From the NCBI GenBank assembly GCA_036496265.1, contig DASXLL010000243.1, positions 1 to 16,379 of the forward strand: a stretch of DNA of 16,379 bases, read 5' to 3'. This stretch comes from CAYLLN01 sp036496265. Lineage in GTDB: Bacteria > Planctomycetota > Planctomycetia > Pirellulales > Pirellulaceae. Numbering within the stretch: position 1 is the first letter of the stretch; every line of letters starts with the position of its first letter. The notes below the pieces were generated by a model. It did not search any database. It was not told where the DNA came from and saw only the letters and a program-made list of their open reading frames with translations. Shown here piece by piece: positions 11,317 to 16,379 of the stretch. A program made the position numbers and the translations under genes.

Positions 11317-11325
11317 AGCCATGCC

Positions 11326-12306
11326 TTGCATACCATCAACAGTTCTTCTGGCGCCGCGAAGAATGGCTTTTCGCGCCGCCAGATTCTGGCCGCGTCGACG
11401 GCAGGCGTCGCCGCCGTATCGACAGGACTTTCACTTACGTCTGGATTTGCCGCTGCGCCTGATCTGTCAAAGCTGCCGTATATCGACGCGCATTCCCATG
11501 TGTGGTCGCCGGATACGGATCGCTGGCCGCTGGCGGCGGGGCAAACGCGCGATGATTTGAAGCCGCGGAGCTTTACGCCGGAAGAGTTATTTGCGCTGGC
11601 CGAACCAGAGCGAGTGGGCCGAGTAGTGCTGATTCAGCACACGGTTTATCACGGCTTTAATAACTCGTACCTGCTGGATTGCTGGAAGCAGTATCCGGGC
11701 CGGTTCAGCATCGTGGGGATGATCGACGATCGTTTGCCCGATGCCGGCAAGAAGCTGCGAGAGCTGCTGCCAGCTGGCGTGCGCGGTCTGCGGATTACGC
11801 CGCGGATTCGTGGCGAGTCGTGGCTGGAAGGGCCAGGTATGAACGACTTGTGGAAGACAGCGAGCGAGACGGGCCAGAACATGTGCTGCCTGATCGACGT
11901 CAAGGAACTGCCGCGGGTTGACGCGATGTGCCAGCGGCATCCGGGCACGCCAGTCGTCATCGATCACTTCGCTCGCGTCGGTGTGAATGGTGAAATCCGC
12001 GACACGGATGTGGCAAGTTTGTGCAGCCTGGCCAAAAACAAGCGCGTTACGGTTAAGCTGTCGGCTTATTACGCGCTAGGGAAAAAGCAGCCGCCGTATG
12101 ACGATTTATTACCGCTGATTCGTCGCGTTCTGGACGCTTTTGGCGTGGAACGCTGCATGTGGGCCAGCGATTCGCCCTATCAAGTCCAGCCTCCAAACAC
12201 CTACGCGGCGTCAATTGCGCTAATACGCGACCTACTGGATGGTATTTCGGCAGGCGACCGAGAATGTCTGCTGCAAAAGACAGCGGAACGTGTGTTCTTT
12301 CAATAA
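11326..12306 (+). CDS. Tat-exported amidohydrolase (Amidohydro_2-type)
   Basis: A 326-residue protein starting at TTG. An in-frame TAG at 11311 rules out an upstream start, and there is no in-frame ATG before the mature domain. The twin-arginine signal is FSRRQILAAS (15-24) followed by an Ala-rich hydrophobic stretch and cleavage around FAAA (41-44). The mature part is a TIM-barrel hydrolase of the PF04909 kind, which includes dicarboxylate lactonases: metal ligands in YIDAHSHVW (H56, H58), a strand with GLRITPR, a histidine in VVIDHFARVG, and the late acid in MWASDSPYQ. Tat export implies it folds, probably with metal, before crossing the membrane. Substrate not inferable; planctomycetes use many such enzymes in sugar or aromatic acid breakdown. 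Confidence 0.85.
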   Translation: MHTINSSSGAAKNGFSRRQILAASTAGVAAVSTGLSLTSGFAAAPDLSKLPYIDAHSHVWSPDTDRWPLAAGQTRDDLKPRSFTPEELFALAEPERVGRVVLIQHTVYHGFNNSYLLDCWKQYPGRFSIVGMIDDRLPDAGKKLRELLPAGVRGLRITPRIRGESWLEGPGMNDLWKTASETGQNMCCLIDVKELPRVDAMCQRHPGTPVVIDHFARVGVNGEIRDTDVASLCSLAKNKRVTVKLSAYYALGKKQPPYDDLLPLIRRVLDAFGVERCMWASDSPYQVQPPNTYAASIALIRDLLDGISAGDRECLLQKTAERVFFQ

Positions 12307-12441
12307 CTTAAGCGGTCTGGCGGGCGACTACAGTTCGCGAGTGCAGTGCCCTTCAGATAGAAAAATGCAGCGATATTATGGATATTATGGCGGTCCGGAA
12401 AAGGATTTCGCTCTTTTTGTCGGGCACGAGAAGTGCTATTC
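12307..12441. other. Spacer after the Tat amidohydrolase
   Basis: No gene supported. It contains a perfect 9-base tandem duplication GATATTATG at 12372-12380 and 12381-12389. A weak promoter-like TTTTTG-N17-TATTCT ends at 12442, just at the edge of the structured element that follows. Confidence 0.4.
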
Positions 12442-12547
12442 TAATTCGCTGAGCACCGTAGCGGGTTTCTTCTCTACAATGCCTCAACCCCGTGCGGTTC
12501 GGCCGCTGTTTTAATGACGATAGGGCGGCGGCCGGTGCTCGGAATTA
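12442..12547 (+). ncRNA. Candidate structured RNA or miniature palindromic element
   Basis: A 106-base segment closed by a two-part stem: TAATTC (12442-12447) with GAATTA (12542-12547), then GAGCACCG (12451-12458) with CGGTGCTC (12533-12540), separated by a GCT/G internal loop. Inside is a small stem GCGG-TTCGG-CCGC. A strong terminator follows eight bases after the closing stem, and a weak promoter precedes it. No convincing ORF is present. I do not recognise it as SRP, 6S, tmRNA or a known riboswitch. A miniature mobile element is the main alternative. Confidence 0.4.
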
Positions 12548-12554
12548 GTACACA

Positions 12555-12606
12555 CTGATCGCGGACGAACCAGCCTAACCAGCGCTCGACCGCGATCAGT
12601 TTTTTA
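12555..12606 (+). terminator. Strong intrinsic terminator
   Basis: CTGATCGCGG (12555-12564) is perfectly complementary to CCGCGATCAG (12590-12599), followed directly by TTTTTTATTT. The 25-base loop is long for a terminator, but the stem and U-run are classic. It ends transcription from the Tat amidohydrolase and/or the candidate RNA before the next gene. Confidence 0.8.
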
Positions 12607-12754
12607 TTTCTTGGAGGCGCGTCGCTTTTTTCTGGTTCCTTGCGGCGGCAAATTAGCGACGCCCCGATGTCGCGGTTCCCGTCTTCTCGCGCCAGGAAGC
12701 ACGAAACCGAAAGCCGAAATAAGCCCAAATGTGATAAACGCAAAGGAGAGAAAC

Positions 12755-13987
12755 GTGCGTGCCCGGTTTGGTGATATTGAGATGGGGCTTTTGAGACCTG
12801 CTTCGTGCTTCGTGCTTCGAATTGTGTGCTTGGCGCTTCTACTGGGCAGCGCAGCGGCACAAGAAACGTCCCCCGCGCTGGATGGCCGCGAAGGTCGCGA
12901 GTTGCTACTCGAAAGCTTTCGGCCGCGGCCGATACTGAAGGTAACTGAGCACATCCTGATGCGGGCCAAGTTCCCAGTTATTGATGTACACACGCACTTT
13001 CGGCAAAAGTTTCATGGCTCGGCCGAAGCACTCGACGAATGGGTCCGGCTGATGGATCGCAACCGAATTGCGGTCTGCGTGAGCCTCGATGGTCAATGGG
13101 GCGATTTCTTTGATGAGCACGAGAAGCTGCTCTGGACTAAACATCGCGATCGCTTCGTGGTTTTTGCGAACATCGACTGGCAAGGCGCCGGCAAAGCCGA
13201 CGATCCGGCGAGTTGGGATTGCAATCGGCCGGATTTTGCGAGGCGAGTTGCGACCGAGTTGGGGAAGCTCAAGGAGCGCGGCGCCAGTGGCGTCAAAATC
13301 TTCAAGCAATTTGGCCTGGACTACAAAAATGCCGACGGCTCGCTGATTGCGATCGATGACGATCGCTTTAATCCCATCTGGCACGCTTGCGGCGAACTGA
13401 AGCTGCCCATTTTGATCCACGTCGCCGATCCGGCGGCATTTTTTTTACCGATCGACGAGACCAACGAGCGGTGGGAGGAGCTGCATCGCCATCCCGAGTG
13501 GAGCTTTTACGGACCGCAGTTCCCGTCGCGAGAAAAACTGATCGAGGCTTTTTTGCGCGTCGTGAAATCACATCCGAACACGACGTTCATTTCCGCGCAC
13601 ATGGCCAGCAACGCCGAAGATTTGGCGGCGGTCAGTCTGTGGCTCGATGAGTGCCCGAACTTGTATGTCGAAATCGCCAGCCGGATTGCGGAACTTGGCC
13701 GGCAGCCGACGACGGCCCGGAAATTCTTAATCCAACACCAAGACCGCATCCTCTTTGGCACAGACGGCCCCTGGCCAGAGGAGCGCGTTCGGCTGTATTG
13801 GCGCTTTCTGGAAACCGAGGACGAGTATTTTCCATACTCGGAGAAGGCATTTCCGCCGCAGGGCTTTTGGAACATCTACGGTATTCACTTGCCGGACGAG
13901 GTGCTGCAAAAAATCTACTACCAGAATGCAGCCCGGATAATTCCCGGCATTGCCGAGCGACTAGCAACTCAGCCGCAACAGCCGTAG
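12755..13987 (+). CDS. Sec-exported amidohydrolase (Amidohydro_2-type)
   Basis: A 410-residue protein. The GTG at 12755 is preceded by AAAGGAGAG six bases upstream, a much better ribosome binding site than that of the ATG at 12782; the longer frame to 12611 crosses the region after a terminator. The N-terminus has a basic start, a hydrophobic core (FVLRIVCLALLLGSAAAQ) and a likely signal-peptidase site after AAA near residue 35. The enzyme part is a metal-dependent TIM-barrel hydrolase: FPVIDVHTHFRQ (H79, H81), a lysine-containing GVKIFKQFGLDY strand, LPILIHVADPAAFF, NTTFISAHMASN, and RILFGTDGPWPEER with the late aspartate. It is probably periplasmic. It points the same way as the Tat enzyme, but the terminator between them suggests separate transcription. 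Substrate unknown. Confidence 0.85.
   Translation: MRARFGDIEMGLLRPASCFVLRIVCLALLLGSAAAQETSPALDGREGRELLLESFRPRPILKVTEHILMRAKFPVIDVHTHFRQKFHGSAEALDEWVRLMDRNRIAVCVSLDGQWGDFFDEHEKLLWTKHRDRFVVFANIDWQGAGKADDPASWDCNRPDFARRVATELGKLKERGASGVKIFKQFGLDYKNADGSLIAIDDDRFNPIWHACGELKLPILIHVADPAAFFLPIDETNERWEELHRHPEWSFYGPQFPSREKLIEAFLRVVKSHPNTTFISAHMASNAEDLAAVSLWLDECPNLYVEIASRIAELGRQPTTARKFLIQHQDRILFGTDGPWPEERVRLYWRFLETEDEYFPYSEKAFPPQGFWNIYGIHLPDEVLQKIYYQNAARIIPGIAERLATQPQQP
12799..12819 (+). repeat. Three tandem TGCTTCG heptamers in the signal peptide region
   Basis: Three exact TGCTTCG units lie at the 5' end of the hydrolase gene, partly encoding the start of its signal peptide (ASCFVLR). The heptamer period matches the array at 2333-2428, though the sequence differs. 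Confidence 0.7.
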
Positions 13988-14163
13988 TTGCCTTGGATCT
14001 CCATTCCAATCGCAATTGCAACCGGACGTCGCTTTATTACTTTCACAGCTACTCGGCGGCCTGCACGACGGCGGAGCAGATCCCGCAGCTTCTGGAATCA
14101 TTGCCGAAGCCGAAGGACAGTGCCACGAAAGCAGGTTAGTAGTGCGGTGGCTTGGGAGGATCG

Positions 14164-14907
14164 TCACGGCGACTCGTGGAGCGAGTCGCCCCTTTTTGGT
14201 TTTTGCGAAAATTGCGTAAGCGCTGCCAGCAGCTCAGTCATTGCCGCAAGGTCCTCGACGCGACCTTCCGTGCTAAAGAGTTGGCGAAGGTTGCCCAAAA
14301 TGCGAATCAGCCATTGCTCGTGGGTGGCGGTGGCCAGCATTTGATTGGTTCGCGGCAAGCGGCGGCCGGCGACGCGGTCGATTCGATCGAACGCTTCTTG
14401 CCGGTTCAGAACCTGGCCGCCAAAAAACGGATCGACGAACATCCAGGCGTTGTCGCAATGCACGCGGACCATGAAGTGGCCGGGGGCGTTGATCCCCTCC
14501 ACCCGCAAACCGGCCCACTCGCCGACCACCTTGTAAAGCAGCGACAAAATAATCGGTATCCCGCGCCGCGAATTGAGCACCGCTGGCAAATAGCTATTGA
14601 GAGCGTTGTAGTAGTGATCGAGATTGCCGAGAAAACCCTCTTCCTCGAAGAGCACGGCATGCATGTTGGCGAGAATTGCCGCGGGGCGGCGGCTCGGCGA
14701 GCGCTCGCAAACGCGAAGGCTCAAAACGCGCATTCGCTGCTCGATGTAAACAGGATCGATGTCGTCCAGTGCGTGCATCGAAACGGCGAGCGCCGCCCGC
14801 ACGAGGCCATTCGTCGTGTTCAATTCAGGCAGCTGGGCCGTGAAGTACCCAAAAGCCTCTGGCTGACAGTGTCGTTCGCCAACCGGCAACAAGATGGAGC
14901 TTTTCAT
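14164..14907 (-). CDS. SirB1-like protein with transglutaminase-related domain
   Basis: A 247-residue protein of the SirB1/Transglut_core2 type. Typical segments are HYYNALNSYLPAVLNSRRGI (98-117), PIILSLLYKVVGEWAGLRVEGI (118-139), APGHFMVR with H144, and MFVDPFFGG with D159. The His and Asp fit the transglutaminase-fold pair, but I see no nucleophilic Cys at the expected place, so catalysis is doubtful, as noted for this family. The precise role of SirB1-like proteins is unclear. The start at 14907 is the first ATG of the domain-bearing frame. The last residues (KRGDSLHESP) are encoded by the terminator palindrome at 14168-14190, so the tail is repeat-derived. Convergent with the amidohydrolase gene and divergent from the kinase at the right edge. 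Confidence 0.82.
   Translation of the reverse strand: MKSSILLPVGERHCQPEAFGYFTAQLPELNTTNGLVRAALAVSMHALDDIDPVYIEQRMRVLSLRVCERSPSRRPAAILANMHAVLFEEEGFLGNLDHYYNALNSYLPAVLNSRRGIPIILSLLYKVVGEWAGLRVEGINAPGHFMVRVHCDNAWMFVDPFFGGQVLNRQEAFDRIDRVAGRRLPRTNQMLATATHEQWLIRILGNLRQLFSTEGRVEDLAAMTELLAALTQFSQKPKRGDSLHESP
14168..14197 (+). terminator. Intrinsic terminator for the plus-strand amidohydrolase
   Basis: GGCGACTCG (14168-14176) pairs perfectly with CGAGTCGCC (14182-14190) around TGGAG, followed by CCTTTTTGG and a further TTTTT. It lies 180 bases after the amidohydrolase stop and overlaps the final codons of the convergent SirB1-like gene, so it serves one strand and codes on the other. Confidence 0.65.
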
Positions 14908-15340
14908 AAGCGATTGCTGATCCTTTCACTTGGGGACACTCGTTTTCGGGACCAGCCGCGCCGCATCAGGCGATGACAGCGCGCACGGCCGGCCCTCTGA
15001 AAAGCTCCATTGCAATTTCGGGGAAAAACCGGGCCAGATTTTCGGAAATAGTTGGCCGAGGCCCACAATCCGCAGCCGGCAACTAGATGTTCAGGGCGAG
15101 CCATTCGCGACGCATTTTCGCCGTAACTCACTGCCAGCAGCCGATTTAGTTGACCTTTGATGGCGTGGCTTTTAAGATGGAAGCAATTAGGCGAAGGGAT
15201 TCGCTCATCTAATCAGAAGCTGGGCATGGATTTGCCCGGCGAAGCCTTATCACTATTGAACATAGAGAAGCGGCCGCCGCTAGCAATCGACGCGATTGCC
15301 AGCGATGTGGGTATCTGTTCGCGTACGTGTCACATTCCCT
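14908..15340. other. Divergent 433-base spacer without a supported gene
   Basis: Lies between the SirB1-like gene (minus) and the second kinase (plus) and should hold promoters for both. Short ORFs on either strand have no ribosome binding site, domain signature or consistent codon bias. A short stem GGGCA/TGCCC is present near 15222-15236. No clear -35/-10 pair was found. Confidence 0.5.
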
Positions 15341-16379
15341 ATGGCACTTGAAGACAGCAATCTGTCGTCGGCAAAGGCGGTGTCTCCCAATGCGCTCTTA
15401 CCAAATGCGCCGTCTCCGTCCGCGCCCAAAGCCAGCTCTGTCACCGTTGCCTTGACGGGTGTCTCAGCGGCTCCTTCAGCTTCCGCGACCCTGCCAGTCC
15501 CCGCGCCCGAAGACAAAACCGTCATTACCAAGCGGCCGCCGATGTCGCTGGAACAAATGCCGACGGCCACGCTGCTCCCCAATCCAGCCGCGAGCCTCAC
15601 GGGCATGCGGCTTGAGCACTATGAATTGGTCGAGTTCGTCGGCGGCGGCGGGATGGGCTCCGTTTATCGCGCCACAGACACGCGGCTCGGCCGAACGGTT
15701 GCGGTCAAGGTGCTGTCGCGCGATCAGGGCGACGAAGAAACGATTCGCCGCTTTCGCATCGAGGCCCAAAGCGCCGCGCGGCTCGATCATCCGAATATTG
15801 CCCGCGTCTATTACGTCGGTGAAGATCAGGGCGTCAATTTTATCGTCTTCGAGTTCATCGAAGGTGTTAACCTCCGCGACGAAGTTCAGGCCAGCGGGCC
15901 AATCGACTTGGAGCGGGCCCTTTACTACACGTTGCAAATCGCGCAAGCGCTCGGGCATTCGTCCGGCCGCGATGTGATCCATCGCGACATCAAGCCGTCG
16001 AATGTTTTGCTCACGGCGGCCGGTCAGGTGAAGCTGGTCGATATGGGGCTGGCCCGGCTGCACCAGGTTGAACCAAGCGCTAACGACTTGACCGCCAGCG
16101 GCGTGATGCTCGGCACGTTCGATTATATTTCTCCTGAGCAAGCCCGCGATCCACGGGTCGCGGATGTGCGCAGCGACCTGTACTCTCTCGGCTGCACGCT
16201 GTTCTTCATGCTCGCCGGTCAGCCGCCGTTTCCGGAAGGCACGGCACTGCAGAAGGTGCTCCGGCACAGTACGGATGAGCCGCCGGATGTGCGACAGTTT
16301 CGTCCGGAGCTGGGAACTCGCGTCGCGGCGCTCGTCAGCCGACTGCTGTCCAAGAAACCATCGCAGCGGCATCAATCGC
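15341..16379 (+). CDS. Ser/Thr protein kinase, truncated by the window end
   Basis: At least 346 residues, open at the right edge. Residues 1-88 are a low-complexity Ala/Pro/Ser-rich leader. The kinase domain begins near 90: glycine loop GGGGMGSVYRA (101-111), ATP lysine in VAVKVL (K123), helix-C glutamate in RIEAQ (E141), catalytic loop HRDIKPSNVLL (214-224), metal motif DMG (234-236) in place of DFG, activation-loop end YISPEQA (262-268) and SDLYSLGCTLFFMLAG. This is the PknB-like bacterial type, which phosphorylates Ser/Thr on signalling partners; the C-terminal sensor part is outside the window. The ATG at 15341 is chosen, but an in-frame ATG at 15305 is possible; neither has a clear Shine-Dalgarno motif. 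No sigma gene lies beside it. Confidence 0.88.
   Translation, partial: MALEDSNLSSAKAVSPNALLPNAPSPSAPKASSVTVALTGVSAAPSASATLPVPAPEDKTVITKRPPMSLEQMPTATLLPNPAASLTGMRLEHYELVEFVGGGGMGSVYRATDTRLGRTVAVKVLSRDQGDEETIRRFRIEAQSAARLDHPNIARVYYVGEDQGVNFIVFEFIEGVNLRDEVQASGPIDLERALYYTLQIAQALGHSSGRDVIHRDIKPSNVLLTAAGQVKLVDMGLARLHQVEPSANDLTASGVMLGTFDYISPEQARDPRVADVRSDLYSLGCTLFFMLAGQPPFPEGTALQKVLRHSTDEPPDVRQFRPELGTRVAALVSRLLSKKPSQRHQS

Noticed and set aside
11294..11560. ORF using the ATG at 11321 as an alternative start
   Set aside because: It is out of frame with the hydrolase and Arg-rich as expected for a shadow; the AGGAG spacing and Tat signal support TTG at 11326.
12239..12514. 91-residue ORF after the Tat amidohydrolase
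   Set aside because: It overlaps the hydrolase 3' end in another frame, has no ribosome binding site, and covers the structured element.
14152..14976. 274-residue plus-strand ORF over the SirB1-like gene
   Set aside because: The minus strand carries the SirB1 motifs (PGHFMVR, VDPFFGG); the plus frame crosses the terminator and has no start signal.
15476..16375. 299-residue minus-strand ORF opposite the second kinase
   Set aside because: The plus strand has complete kinase motifs in the correct order; the antisense frame is low in recognisable structure.

Overview
The window looks like a chromosomal segment from a planctomycete (Pirellulales-like). The evidence is an ECF sigma factor next to a Ser/Thr kinase with C-terminal TPRs, a LEPR-XLL-like N-terminus on a low-complexity protein, small MPRxFxLARL membrane proteins, exported amidohydrolases, and many GC-rich interspersed palindromes, including the element that translates as NPKRERG or TRSVSEG. 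No rRNA, tRNA, CRISPR array, integrase or transposase was seen. The genus assignment is inference from these traits.

Region 1 (about 1-7012) is a phage-type packaging and head module on the plus strand. It holds a C-terminal fragment of an unrecognised protein, a DUF1320 (Mu gp36-like) protein, a DUF935-like portal, a helix-turn-helix plus zinc-ribbon protein, a 64-residue protein, a fused ABC-ATPase/GNAT protein, and the terminase large subunit. Relative to Mu the order is reversed: terminase comes last and the head-completion protein first. No capsid, protease, tail or integrase gene is visible here. Two paralogous four-helix membrane proteins sit inside the module on the minus strand (3162-3969). 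The region is full of short palindromes and tandem repeats, and several lie in frame inside the phage genes (portal, HTH/zinc protein, and three places in the ABC-GNAT gene).

Region 2 (7178-10250) is a signalling operon. A promoter-like TTGCTG-N17-TACAAT precedes an ECF-type sigma factor and a membrane Ser/Thr kinase with a TPR periplasmic or external domain, followed by a terminator-like hairpin. Region 3 (10371-11228) encodes a LEPR-XLL-like protein with a Gly-Thr-Gly-Asp/Asn pentapeptide array and an Ig-like C-terminal domain. Region 4 (11326-13987) has two exported metal-dependent amidohydrolases in the same direction, one with a Tat signal and one with a Sec-type signal. The 448-base gap between them contains a candidate structured RNA and a strong terminator. 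Region 5 has a convergent SirB1-like protein (minus strand), a 433-base divergent spacer, and a second Ser/Thr kinase that runs off the right edge.

The most interesting items are the ABC-ATPase/GNAT fusion within the packaging cluster, the repeated in-frame capture of intergenic palindromes by phage genes, the 199-base nested palindrome between the membrane pair and the fusion gene, and the candidate structured RNA at 12442-12606.
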